Made by a program: the position numbers and the translations under genes | Part shown: positions 54,080 through 62,918 of the stretch, piece by piece | How positions within the stretch are numbered: the first letter of the stretch is position 1 | Layout of the letters: every line of letters starts with the position of its first letter | Assembly: GCA_018401495.1 (NCBI GenBank) | Contig: JAGYJX010000035.1 | Span: 248,001-312,000, forward strand | Direction of reading: 5' to 3' | Source of the DNA: Rhodospirillaceae bacterium | Lineage (GTDB): Bacteria; Pseudomonadota; Alphaproteobacteria; Thalassobaculales; Thalassobaculaceae | DNA: 64,000 nucleotides | Notes under the pieces: model-generated | Seen by the model: only the letters and a program-made list of their open reading frames with translations | What the model was told of the DNA's origin: nothing | Databases searched by the model: none

Positions 54080-55016
54080 CTACATCACGCGGCGAGGATC
54101 GAGCGCGTCGCGCAACCCGTCGCCGATGTAATTGATGGACAGCACCGCGAGGAAGATCGCGCCGCCAGCGAACAGCGCCCAATGCGGTGCAAAGTCCAGG
54201 TAGTCCTTGGCGTCGAACAGGATCCGCCCCCAGGTGGGGATGTCCGGCGGAACACCGAGGCCGAGGAAGGACAGGGTCGACTCCAGGATGATCGCCGCGG
54301 CGACGTCGATGGTGCCGGCGACGATGACCGGACCCAGCGAGTTCGGCAGGATGTGGCGGGTCACCTGGCGGGTCGTCGACGCCCCGAGCGCCCGGGCCGC
54401 CTCGACGAATTCCTTCTCCCGCAGCGAGAAGAACTGGGCGCGCACCAGCCGGGCGACCGGCATCCAGCGCAAGCCGCCGATGACCACGATGATCAGGATC
54501 ACGACGCCGACCTCCGGTCCCGCGATCTCCTTCATCGAGTCTCGAAACAGGTAGACGACGACCAGCAGCAGCGGCAGCTGCGGCAGCGACAGGAACAGGT
54601 CGGTCAGCCACATCAGGCCGGAATCGACGCTGCCGCGCGAGATGCCGGCGATGGCGCCGACCAGGATGCCGACCACGACCGCCACCACCATCGCCGCCAG
54701 CCCGACGGCGAGCGAAATGCGGCCGCCGTACAGCATGCGCGCCAACAGGTCCTGCCCGAGGTCGTCGGTGCCCAGCGGGTGGTTGGCCGACGGCCCCTCC
54801 AGCATCGCCGTGAAATCGATGTCGTTTGATCGCCACCGGCCAGAAGAACGGCCCGAACAGCACCGCCAGCACCATCGTGCTGAGGATCACCGCGCCCGTG
54901 ACGGCCAGCTTGTGGCGACGGAACCGTCGCCACGCCTCGGCACCCGGCGAGACGTGCTTGCGGCGGGCCACCGGCGCCGCGTCAGCGGTAGGAGATGCGA
55001 GGGTCGAGCCAGCCAT
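54080..55016 (-). CDS. Peptide ABC transporter permease, DppC type (frameshift)
   Basis: About 311 residues, six membrane helices expected. A long N-terminal arm with one helix (LAVTGAVILSTMVLAVLFGP), then HPLGTDDLGQDLLARMLYGG, and the permease EAA loop EFVEAARALGASTTRQVTRH. One surplus base near 54828 (forward) separates the first helix from the rest. ATG 55016 lies inside the end of the dppB-type gene (35-bp overlap). Confidence 0.9.
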
Positions 55017-55941
55017 AAAGGAGATCCGCGATCAGGTTGAAAAGGATCACGAGACAAGCGGTCACGAACGTCACCGCCATGATCACCGGCGTGTCGTTCG
55101 CCAGGATCGAGGCGATCAGCAGCGACCCGATCCCGGGAATGCGGAAGATCTGCTCGGTGACGACCGCGCCGCCGAACACGATCGGCATCTGCAGCGCGAT
55201 CAGCGTCACCACCGGAATGAGGGCGTTCCGCACGATGTGCTTGAGGATGACGATGCGCTCGCGAAGCCCCTTGGCCCGCGCGGTCGTGACGTAGTCGAGG
55301 CGCACCACGTCCAGGACCGCCGAGCGCACGAAGCGCGTCAGGACACCGCCCTGGAACAGGCCGAGCACCACCACCGGCATGATCGCCTGGCGGATGTGCT
55401 CCCACACGAACGCCAAGCCGGTCCCGCTGACGTTGGTCTGGTAGACGAACGGCAGCCAGTCCAGATGGATGCTGAAGACCAGGATGAACAGCAGGCCGGT
55501 GAAGAACGTCGGCAGCGAGAAGCCGATGAACGCGGTGGTCGTGGCGACCTGGTCGAACAGCGAGTACGGCCGCATCGCCGCGTACACGCCGACCGGCAGC
55601 GCGACCACCAGCGCCAGCACCTGCGACGCGCCGATGACGATCAGCGTGACCGGCAGTCGCTGCAGGATCAGCGTGTCGACATCCATGCGGCTGACGAACG
55701 AGAAGCCCCAATCGCCCTGCAGCATGGCCAACAGCCAGCGGAAGTAGCGGACCATGATCGGATCATCGAGGCCGAACTTCTCGCGCAGCGCCGCCCGGAC
55801 TTCCGGAGGGACCGCGGGGTTCTGGGCGAGTTCGCCGAACGGGTCGCCCGGCGCCAGGGCCAGAAGGACGAACAGCACGAGGCTGATGCCGATCAGGCTC
55901 GGGATGACGATCAGCAGGCGCCTCAGGAGATACTGGCTCAC
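54982..55941 (-). CDS. Peptide ABC transporter permease, DppB type
   Basis: About 319 residues, intact, six membrane helices. The N-terminus SQYLLRRLLIVIPSLIGISL and the loop LDYVTTARAKGLRERIVI (EAA motif contacting the ATPases) are typical. GTG 55941 is chosen because relatives begin just before YLLRRLL; a GTG at 55965 is also in frame. It follows the binding-protein gene by 69 bp and overlaps the dppC-type gene. Confidence 0.92.
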   Translation of the reverse strand: MSQYLLRRLLIVIPSLIGISLVLFVLLALAPGDPFGELAQNPAVPPEVRAALREKFGLDDPIMVRYFRWLLAMLQGDWGFSFVSRMDVDTLILQRLPVTLIVIGASQVLALVVALPVGVYAAMRPYSLFDQVATTTAFIGFSLPTFFTGLLFILVFSIHLDWLPFVYQTNVSGTGLAFVWEHIRQAIMPVVVLGLFQGGVLTRFVRSAVLDVVRLDYVTTARAKGLRERIVILKHIVRNALIPVVTLIALQMPIVFGGAVVTEQIFRIPGIGSLLIASILANDTPVIMAVTFVTACLVILFNLIADLLYGWLDPRISYR

Positions 55942-56010
55942 GGTCGTTCTACCTTGCAGAAACACGACGGGAGCCGGCCAGGACGGCCGGCTCCCGGTTC
56001 AACGCGTTGA

Positions 56011-57801
56011 TCAGGCGTCGCGATACCAGTCCTGCAGGCTCCACGTGTTGTTGTCCCAGCCGCTGAGCGGGGCGTTCAACTTCGAGGACACCGCCGCCAC
56101 CGTCGGACGGTAGACGACCGGGATGACCGCCACGCCTTCGATCGCCAGCTCGTTCATGCGCACGAACATCGCCGCGCGCTTGACCGGATCGAGTTCACCC
56201 TCGGCCTGGCGATAGAGCTTGTCGTACTCGTCGCTGCGCCAGCGGGTGATGTTGCGGCCCTGCCACTTGTTGTCCTTGGTGGAGACTTCCCACGACACGT
56301 ACTGGTTCATGAACAGCGCCGGATCGGGCTGCGACATGGTCGTCGTGTACATCTGGATGTCGGTGTAGAACTTCGTGTAGGTGTCCGGGTTGGCGACGTC
56401 GGACGAGAAGAACACCGAGGCGGTCACGGCCTTGATCTCGATGTCGATGCCGGCCTTCTGGCAGGCCTGCTTGACGATCGCCTGGGTCTTCTGGCGCGGC
56501 GCGTTCACCGAGGTCTGGTAGACGTACTTCAGCTTGACGCCGTTCTTCTCGCGGATGCCGTCGGCACCGGGCTTCCACCCGGCGTCGTCGAGCATCTTGA
56601 TGGCCTTGTCGATGTTGAACTCGAACTTCGTCTTGGTGGAGCGGAACCGCTCCGGGTTGTTCAGGAAGTTCGCGGTCGCGACACCGGTGCGGCCGTAGAT
56701 GTGATCCTGCACCGCCTGACGGTCGACCAGCAGGTTCAGAGCGCCGCGGACCGCCGGATCGCTGAGCGACGGGTGGGTGGTCTTGAGGCTCGACCGCTCG
56801 CCGTCGACCTCGGTCCACGGATCGGTGTTGTTGACGCCGATGAACTCGATGTTGCCGCCGGCGGTGATGACGGCCTTGCCCTTGCCGCCCTCCTCGAGGC
56901 GCTTGAGGATCGCGTCCTCGACCTGCATGTTCCAGGCGAAGTCGTACTCGCCGGTCTGCAGCACCGCGCGCGCCGCCGACACGGCGTCGCCGCCGCCCTT
57001 CATCTCGAAGGTGTCGAAGTACGGGCGGTTTTCCTCGTGGTAGTTCGGGTTCAGCTTGCCGGCGACCAGGTCACCCGGCTTGAACTCGGTGAACAGGTAC
57101 GGGCCGGTGCCGACCGGCGCCAGGTTGGCCGGCGCGTCGCGCGAGGTGGCGCCCTTGTAGCTCTCGAAGACGTGCTTCGGGATCATCATGCCGCGGGTGC
57201 CGACGAAGGCGTCCGCCCAGAACGGGGTCGGCTTCGAGAACAGCACCTTGATCGTGTGGTCGTCGACCTTGACGACCTCGACGTCCTTGTAGGTCGCGAT
57301 GGTCACCGCGGCGGTCGCCGGGTCGGACGCGTACTGCCAGTTGAACACGCAGTCATCGGCCGTGAACGGCTTGCCGTCGTGCCAGGTGACGCCCTTCTTG
57401 AGCTTCCAGGTGACCGACAGGCCGTCCTTGGCCACGCCGCCGTTCTCGAAGCTCGGAACCTCGGCCGCCAGCACCGGCTTCAGGTTGCCGTCGGCGTCCC
57501 AGCCGGCCAGCGGCTCGTAGAACACGCGGCTGCCGTCCTGGTCCTTGGTGCCGACCGCGAAGTGCGGGTTCAGCAGGGTCGGTCCCTGCCACCACAGCAC
57601 CTTCAGCGCGCCGCCGCCGCCGGCCTTGGTCGGCTTGTAGGTCGACTTGCTCTGCGCCATCGCGACGCCGGAATGCATCAACATCTGAGCCGCCAGCGGC
57701 GCGGTGAGGCCAACGGCCACCATCCGGCGCACGAACGCCCGACGCGACAGCTTCCCTAGCTTCACGTCCGCGATCAGACCTCGCATATCTCGTTCGTTCA
57801 T
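56011..57801 (-). CDS. Peptide ABC transporter substrate-binding protein (Tat-exported)
   Basis: SBP family 5 (extracellular solute-binding) protein, 596 residues, intact. The N-terminus carries a twin-arginine signal (LSRRAFVRRMVAVGL, cleavage near AMA-Q at about residue 50). The mature part has VTWHDGKPFTADDCVFNW and PVGTGPYLFTEF, core motifs of the DppA/OppA group. First gene of the transport operon. Export by Tat implies folding before secretion. It is large for the family (usual 500-550), mainly from the signal and an N-terminal extension. Confidence 0.93.
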   Translation of the reverse strand: MNERDMRGLIADVKLGKLSRRAFVRRMVAVGLTAPLAAQMLMHSGVAMAQSKSTYKPTKAGGGGALKVLWWQGPTLLNPHFAVGTKDQDGSRVFYEPLAGWDADGNLKPVLAAEVPSFENGGVAKDGLSVTWKLKKGVTWHDGKPFTADDCVFNWQYASDPATAAVTIATYKDVEVVKVDDHTIKVLFSKPTPFWADAFVGTRGMMIPKHVFESYKGATSRDAPANLAPVGTGPYLFTEFKPGDLVAGKLNPNYHEENRPYFDTFEMKGGGDAVSAARAVLQTGEYDFAWNMQVEDAILKRLEEGGKGKAVITAGGNIEFIGVNNTDPWTEVDGERSSLKTTHPSLSDPAVRGALNLLVDRQAVQDHIYGRTGVATANFLNNPERFRSTKTKFEFNIDKAIKMLDDAGWKPGADGIREKNGVKLKYVYQTSVNAPRQKTQAIVKQACQKAGIDIEIKAVTASVFFSSDVANPDTYTKFYTDIQMYTTTMSQPDPALFMNQYVSWEVSTKDNKWQGRNITRWRSDEYDKLYRQAEGELDPVKRAAMFVRMNELAIEGVAVIPVVYRPTVAAVSSKLNAPLSGWDNNTWSLQDWYRDA

Positions 57802-57915
57802 CGGGATCCCTCCTGCCCTGAGCCGTCATCCGGGAGCCATAGCGATGACGCGGCACGTCAGCCGTTCCCGAACGCGGCGAATGTTACGGCTATAATGTCG
57901 CCGGAAACAACACCA

Positions 57916-58308
57916 TCATTTTGAATTCAATGACCGGTCCTGCTGCACAGCCTCCAGTTTGTACCCGTCCAGGTCGCACACGAATGCCGCGTAGTACCGT
58001 TCGCCGTAGTGCGGCCTGAATCCGGGCGCTCCGACGTCCGTGCCGCCAGCGGCGAGGGCTGCGGCGTGGAACGCGTCGACCGCCGCCGGGCTGGGCGCGT
58101 CGAATGCCAAATGGAAACCGGGTCCTGGCGCCACCACCTGCCCGGGCCGGGCGAACAGCGCCAGCCGGTCCCCGCCTCCGGGCTCGCCGTAGCCCACCGC
58201 CTTCTCCGAGGTCCAGACCCGCGCGTAGCCGAGCGGCGCCAGGATCGCATCGTAGAACGCCGCGGAGCGGGCCAGGTCGTGAACCCCGAACGACAGGTGA
58301 CCGAGCAT
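57916..58308 (-). CDS. VOC (glyoxalase/dioxygenase fold) family protein
   Basis: A 130-residue protein with two beta-alpha-beta3 units: MLGHLSFGVHDLARSAAFYD at the start and AAFVCDLDGYKLEAV near the end, which supply possible metal ligands (His4, Glu near 121). ATG 58308 follows GAGGGC. It could be a small-molecule lyase or resistance protein; the substrate is unknown. It follows trmJ by 40 bp. Confidence 0.85.
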   Translation of the reverse strand: MLGHLSFGVHDLARSAAFYDAILAPLGYARVWTSEKAVGYGEPGGGDRLALFARPGQVVAPGPGFHLAFDAPSPAAVDAFHAAALAAGGTDVGAPGFRPHYGERYYAAFVCDLDGYKLEAVQQDRSLNSK

Positions 58309-58348
58309 CAGGCTGCCCTCCACCTCGGCCGCGACGCGCACCCGGCGG

Positions 58349-59128
58349 TCATCGCCGGCCCGACCGCCGGCGCGGCCCCTCCGCCAGCGCGCGCATGACA
58401 CCGTGCATCGTCTGGACCTCCTGGTGCGTCATGCCGGCCCGCGTGAACAGGGTGCGCAGGTTCTGCTTCATGGCCGGCGTCAGGTGATCGGGATAGAAGA
58501 ACCCCGCCTCCTCCAGCAGGCTCTCCAGGCGCGCCAGGAAGAATTCGCGGGTGGCGACCGTCGCCGGCGGCGAGTCCTCCACCATCATCGTCGACGACGG
58601 CGTCCGGTCCGCCGACTGGTACCATTCGTAGCCGACCAGCAGCACCGCCTGGGCAAGGTTCAGCGACGCGAACGCAGGGTTCAGCGGCACCGACAGCACC
58701 GCGTCGGCAAGCGCTACGTCCTCGTTGACGAGGCCGGCGCGCTCCGGGCCGAACATCACCCCGACCGACTGGCCGGCCGACACCCGCGCGCGCAGCGCGT
58801 CGGCGGCGGTCCTCGGTGTCAGCGACGGCTTCGCCATGTCGCGGTTCCGCGCCGTGGTGGCCAGCACATAGGTCAGGTCGGCGCAGGCTTCGGCGGTGGT
58901 CGCGAACACGCGCGCCGAATCGAGCACCGCCGTGGCGCCCGACGCCATCGCCGCGGCCCGGGCGTTCGGCCAGCCGTCCCGCGGCTGCACCAGACGCAGG
59001 TCGCCCAGGCCGCAGTTCATCATGGCGCGGGCGCAGGCGCCGATGTTCTCGCCGAGTTGCGGCTCGACCAGCACGACCGCGGGCCCGCTGTCGGCCGCGG
59101 TGGCGCGCGAGCGATCGGTTCCGGCCAC
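58349..59128 (-). CDS. trmJ: tRNA (cytidine/uridine-2'-O) methyltransferase TrmJ
   Basis: SpoU/TrmH superfamily (SPOUT) methyltransferase of 259 residues. VEPQLGENIGACARAMMNCG is motif 1, MFGPERAGLVNEDV motif 2 and VPLNPAFASLNLAQAV motif 3 of the knotted SAM site. It modifies tRNA position 32. It has a 100-residue C-terminal dimer extension, as in TrmJ. It lies 3 bp downstream of cimA. Confidence 0.92.
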   Translation of the reverse strand: MAGTDRSRATAADSGPAVVLVEPQLGENIGACARAMMNCGLGDLRLVQPRDGWPNARAAAMASGATAVLDSARVFATTAEACADLTYVLATTARNRDMAKPSLTPRTAADALRARVSAGQSVGVMFGPERAGLVNEDVALADAVLSVPLNPAFASLNLAQAVLLVGYEWYQSADRTPSSTMMVEDSPPATVATREFFLARLESLLEEAGFFYPDHLTPAMKQNLRTLFTRAGMTHQEVQTMHGVMRALAEGPRRRSGRR

Positions 59129-59131
59129 CGG

Positions 59132-60745
59132 TCAGGCCCCCGGGGCCGGCACGCCGTCCTTGATCAGCTTCCAGATCAAGGCGTCCGCCAGCGCCTCGAT
59201 CGAGGCGTCGATGATGTTCGGGCTGACCCCGACGGTCCGCCACGCCAGCCCGCTTGGATCGGCGCTCTCGACCATCACCCGGGTCACCGCGTCGGTGCCG
59301 TCGCCGTCGCGGGACGGCGGCAGGATTCGCACCTTGTAGTCGATCAGGCGCATCCCCTCGATCGAGGGGTAGTGCGGCACCAGGGCCTTGCGGATGGCGG
59401 TGTCCAGCGCGTTGACCGGACCGTTGCCGACCGCTACCTCATGGCAGGCCTGGCCGCCGATCGTCAGCGTCGCGGTCGCCTCGGATTCCACCACCAGGGT
59501 GCCGCGGGCGTTGAACCGGCGCTCGTCCATCACCCGCCAGCGCTCGATGCTGAAATAGCCGGGGACACCGTGGATCAGCCGCCGCGCCAGCAGCTCGAAG
59601 CTGGCCTCGGCGCTGTCGAACGAATAGCCCTGGTATTCCTTCTCCTTCACGTCGTCGACCAGCCGCTGCACCTTCGGGTGCCTGGGGTCGATCTCGACGC
59701 CGATCTCGGCGAAGCGGGCGAGGATGTTGGAGCGGCCGGCCTGGTCCGAGACCAGGATGTGGCGCTGGTTTCCCACCGTTGCCGGATCGATGTGCTCGTA
59801 GGTGCGCGGATCCTTCTGCACTGCCGAGACATGCAGGCCGCCCTTGTGCGCGAAGGCGGCGGCGCCGACATAGGCGCGATGCGGGTCGGAGGGGCGGTTC
59901 AGGCGCTCGTCCAGCATCCGCGACACCGCCGTCAGCTGGGTCAGCTTCTCGGGCGTGACCCCGCAGTCGATTCCCATCTTGAGCACCAGGCTCGGGATCA
60001 CCGCGGTCAGGTCGGCGTTGCCGCAGCGCTCCCCCAGCCCGTTGATGGTTCCCTGCACCTGGCGGGCGCCGGCGCGGACCGCGGCCAGCGAATTGGCCAC
60101 GGCGTTGCCGGTGTCGTTATGGCAGTGGATCCCGAGATGCGTGCCCGGCACCGCCTTGGCGACCGCGGCGACGATCGCCTCGATCTCGTGCGGCAGGGTG
60201 CCGCCGTTGGTGTCGCACAGCACCACCCAGCGCGCGCCGGCCTCGTGGGCGGCGGCGGCGCAGGCGAGCGCGTAGCCGGGGTTGGCCTTGTAGCCGTCGA
60301 AAAAGTGCTCGCAGTCGAACATCGCCTCGCGACCGGCGTCGCGGGCCCGCTTCATCGAGTCCCGGATCATCGCGATGTTCTCGTCGCGGTCGATCTCCAA
60401 CGCCACGTCGACGTGGAAGTCCCAGGTCTTGCCAACCAGGCACACGGCCGGAACCCGGGCGTCGAGGATGGCGGCAAGGCCGGGGTCGTTCTCGGCGCTG
60501 CGGCCGGGGCGGCGGGTCATGCCGAAGGCCACCAGGCGAGCCTGCTGCAGCGCCGGCGGCTCGGCGAAGAAGCGGTCATCGGTCGGGTTGGCGCCCGGCC
60601 AGCCGCCTTCGACATAGGCGACCCCGAGCGCGTCGAGGGCGCGCGCGATCGCGATCTTGTCCGCCACCGTGAAGTCGACGCCGCGGGTCTGCTGCCCGTC
60701 GCGCAGCGTGGTGTCGAACAGGTAGACGCGGTCGTCGCCGGCCAT
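59132..60745 (-). CDS. cimA: (R)-citramalate synthase
   Basis: A 537-residue HMGL-like/LeuA-family enzyme, intact, which condenses pyruvate and acetyl-CoA to citramalate, the threonine-independent route to isoleucine. FDTTLRDGQQTRGVDF at the N-terminus, LCDTNGGTLPHE and HCHNDTGNAVANSLAAV hold catalytic and metal residues, and GGLHVSAV follows. The last 140 residues form the LeuA allosteric regulatory domain. The N-terminal sequence and EGGWPGANP favour CimA over isopropylmalate synthase. Confidence 0.93.
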   Translation of the reverse strand: MAGDDRVYLFDTTLRDGQQTRGVDFTVADKIAIARALDALGVAYVEGGWPGANPTDDRFFAEPPALQQARLVAFGMTRRPGRSAENDPGLAAILDARVPAVCLVGKTWDFHVDVALEIDRDENIAMIRDSMKRARDAGREAMFDCEHFFDGYKANPGYALACAAAAHEAGARWVVLCDTNGGTLPHEIEAIVAAVAKAVPGTHLGIHCHNDTGNAVANSLAAVRAGARQVQGTINGLGERCGNADLTAVIPSLVLKMGIDCGVTPEKLTQLTAVSRMLDERLNRPSDPHRAYVGAAAFAHKGGLHVSAVQKDPRTYEHIDPATVGNQRHILVSDQAGRSNILARFAEIGVEIDPRHPKVQRLVDDVKEKEYQGYSFDSAEASFELLARRLIHGVPGYFSIERWRVMDERRFNARGTLVVESEATATLTIGGQACHEVAVGNGPVNALDTAIRKALVPHYPSIEGMRLIDYKVRILPPSRDGDGTDAVTRVMVESADPSGLAWRTVGVSPNIIDASIEALADALIWKLIKDGVPAPGA

Positions 60746-60845
60746 GACGTGTCTCCGAATACCGGGCAGAGGCGGTGGCGGTCTCTACCAGCGGGGGCAA
60801 GGAGCGGCAAGCATCTCCCCTGCGGAGGTTGGAGGCGCAGCAGCG

Positions 60846-60897
60846 GCGGGTGGATCCCGGATCGACCGCGCTGGCGCGCGGCCGTCCGGGATGACGA
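60846..60897. repeat. REP-like hairpin repeat, copy 5
   Basis: GCGGGTGGATCCCGGATCG to CCGTCCGGGATGACGA with an inner CCGCGC/GCGCGG stem; downstream side of cysS, between cysS and cimA. Confidence 0.75.
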
Positions 60898-60940
60898 TGG
60901 TGGGGGTGGTGAGGCGCTCGCGCTTCGATCCTTCCTTTTC

Positions 60941-60994
60941 GTCGTCATCCCGGACGAACGCGCCCTTGGCGCGGTCGATCCGGGACCCACCCGG
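60941..60994. repeat. REP-like hairpin repeat, copy 6
   Basis: GTCGTCATCCCGGACG to CGATCCGGGACCCACCC, the reverse orientation of copy 5 and 43 bp away, the same spacing as copies 1 and 2. Confidence 0.75.
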
Positions 60995-61014
60995 CGACGT
61001 GCCTGCGCCGCCCC

Positions 61015-62385
61015 CTACCCCCGCTTCCAGGTCGTTCCTTGCGGGCCGTCCTCGAGTTCGACGCCCTTGGCCTTCAGCGCGTCGCGGATGCGGTCGGCCT
61101 CGGCGAAGTTTCTGGCCTTGCGAGCATCCGCCCGCGCCGCGATCAGCCGCTCGATCTCCGCCGGGTCGAGGTCGCCGCCGCCCTGGAACCACGCCTCCGG
61201 ATCGGCCTGCAGCAGGCCGAGCAGCGCGCCCCCGGCCCGCAGGGCGGTCTTGGCCGCCGAGCGCTCGGCCGGATCGCTCGCCCTGTTCAGACGTCCGGCC
61301 GCCTCGTGCAGCCGGGCGATCGCCAGCGGCACGTTGAGATCGTCCAGAAGCGCCGCCATCAGGTCACCGGAGGGCGGCGCGGCGGTAGCCGCCGGGACGT
61401 CGCCGGCGTTTCGCAGCGCCTGGTACAGCCGGTCGAGCTGGGCCCTCGCCTCCTTCAGCCCGGCGTCGGAGAAATCGAGCGGCGCGCGGTAGTGGGCCGA
61501 CAGCAGCAGCAGGCGCACGACCTCGCCCGGCCAATCCGCCAGCACCTCGCGGACGGTGACGAAGTTGCCGAGCGACTTCGACATCTTGTCGTCCTCGACC
61601 GTCACGAAGCCGTTGTGCATCCAGTAATTGGCCATGGCGTGGGTGCCGAAGGCGCAGCGCGACTGGGCGATCTCGTTCTCGTGGTGCGGGAAGATCAGGT
61701 CGAGGCCGCCGCCGTGGATGTCGAAGGTCTCGCCGAGATGCTCCCACGACATCGCCGAGCACTCGATGTGCCAGCCCGGCCGGCCGCGGCCCCAGGGGCT
61801 GTCCCAGCCGGGTATGTCGTCGGCCGACGGCTTCCACAGCACGAAGTCGGCGGGGTCCCTCTTGTACGGGGCGACGTCGACCCGGGCGCCGGCGATCAGC
61901 TCGTCGCGGTCCCGGCGTGAGAGCCGACCGTAATCCGGCATCGACGGCACCGCGAACAGCACGTGGCCGTCGGCCGCGTAGGCGTGGCCGTTGGCGATCA
62001 GCCGCTCGATCAGCGCGATCATCTGGGCGATGTGGTGGGTGGCGCGCGGCTCGACGTCGGGCGGCAGGGCGCCGAGGGCCGCCATGTCCTGGTGGTACTG
62101 CGCCGCCGTGCGCTCGGTGAGATCGGCGATGGTCTCGCCGTTCTCGCGGGCGCGCGCGTTGATCTTGTCGTCGACGTCGGTGATGTTCCGCACGTAGGTC
62201 ACGCGCGGGTACAGGTGCCGCAGCAACCGCGCCAGCACGTCGAACACCACCACCGGGCGGGCGTTGCCGACATGCGCGAAGTCGTAGACCGTCGGGCCGC
62301 AGACGTAGACGCGGACGTGCGACGGGTCGATCGGGCGGAAGACTTCCTTCTCCCGCGTGAGCGTGTTGGTGATCTTGAGATCCAT
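61015..62385 (-). CDS. cysS: Cysteinyl-tRNA synthetase
   Basis: CysRS, 456 residues, intact. The class I HIGH region is CGPTVYDFAHVGNARP and the KMSKS loop is DKMSKSLGNF; zinc ligands are in YVCGPTV, WHIECSAMS and FPHHENE. ATG 62385 (MDLKITNTLTREKE) has GGAG upstream; an ATG at 62403 is also in frame. A possible 22-residue leader peptide lies 62 bp upstream. Confidence 0.96.
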   Translation of the reverse strand: MDLKITNTLTREKEVFRPIDPSHVRVYVCGPTVYDFAHVGNARPVVVFDVLARLLRHLYPRVTYVRNITDVDDKINARARENGETIADLTERTAAQYHQDMAALGALPPDVEPRATHHIAQMIALIERLIANGHAYAADGHVLFAVPSMPDYGRLSRRDRDELIAGARVDVAPYKRDPADFVLWKPSADDIPGWDSPWGRGRPGWHIECSAMSWEHLGETFDIHGGGLDLIFPHHENEIAQSRCAFGTHAMANYWMHNGFVTVEDDKMSKSLGNFVTVREVLADWPGEVVRLLLLSAHYRAPLDFSDAGLKEARAQLDRLYQALRNAGDVPAATAAPPSGDLMAALLDDLNVPLAIARLHEAAGRLNRASDPAERSAAKTALRAGGALLGLLQADPEAWFQGGGDLDPAEIERLIAARADARKARNFAEADRIRDALKAKGVELEDGPQGTTWKRG

Positions 62386-62447
62386 GGTCTCGGCTCCAGG
62401 CATCGGGTCGCTGTGTCAGACGGTTGCGCGCACGGGCACGCGGGCCG

Positions 62448-62516
62448 TCAGCGACAGATGTCGGCCGTCGGGTAGAGCGCGATGCCGAGCGTGGCGATCG
62501 GGCGGCGCGCGAACAT
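62448..62516 (-). CDS. Putative cysteine leader peptide upstream of cysS
   Basis: A 22-residue reading frame, MFARRPIATLGIALYPTADI then Cys-Arg-stop, with GGAG ten bases before its ATG. The single Cys codon is TGT, rare in this GC-rich genome, and is the second-last sense codon. Position and codon choice fit a leader that senses charged tRNA-Cys. Supported only by context and ribosome site. Confidence 0.4.
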   Translation of the reverse strand: MFARRPIATLGIALYPTADICR

Positions 62517-62597
62517 GGATCGGAGTCTCCGGTGGAGAGAACGGTGATCTGGTTAGCAGATCGGGTGGCGCCGGTCCACTCCGCCGCCCGTCGCTTC

Positions 62598-62645
62598 GTA
62601 GGTCCCGGATCGGCCGCGCTGATGCGCGTCCGTCCGGAATGACGG
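62598..62645. repeat. REP-like hairpin repeat, copy 7
   Basis: GTAGGTCCCGGATCGG to CCGTCCGGAATGACGG. With copies 8-10 it fills most of the 400-bp gap between nadE and the cysS leader; nothing else is recognisable there. Confidence 0.7.
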
Positions 62646-62703
62646 CAAAGTGGGAGGGCAAGGCCGCCAAACGCCCTGTCAGCGCCTCCGCTCACCCCCA
62701 ATG

Positions 62704-62750
62704 ATCGTCATCCCGGGCAAGCGCAGCGCGACCTGGGACCCACCCGCCGC
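62704..62750. repeat. REP-like hairpin repeat, copy 8
   Basis: ATCGTCATCCCGGGC to CCTGGGACCCACCCGCC; shares the loop AAGCGCAGCGCGA with copy 4. Confidence 0.7.
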
Positions 62751-62780
62751 CGCCGCGGTGAAGGCCGGCGCACGTCGTTC

Positions 62781-62829
62781 GTAGGTCCCGGATCCGTCCC
62801 GCCGGTGGCGGTCCGGTCCGGGATGACGA
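62781..62829. repeat. REP-like hairpin repeat, copy 9
   Basis: GTAGGTCCCGGATCC to GTCCGGGATGACGA, same orientation as copy 7. Confidence 0.7.
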
Positions 62830-62870
62830 AGAGGGAGAGGGGCGCCGATCACTGACTTGATGAACGATGA

Positions 62871-62903
62871 TGGAAGCAAGCGCGACCCGGAACCCACCCG
62901 CCG
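62871..62903. repeat. REP-like repeat, partial copy 10
   Basis: Only the right half is kept (AAGCGCGACCCGGAACCCA and CCGCCG), just after the nadE stop on the plus-strand view; probably a decayed copy. Confidence 0.45.
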
Positions 62904-62918
62904 TTCCGCGACGGACCG

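Noticed and set aside
62540..62580. A promoter for cysS upstream of the leader frame (TGGACC ... TAACCA, minus strand).
   Set aside because: The -10 candidate matches consensus at only two of six positions.
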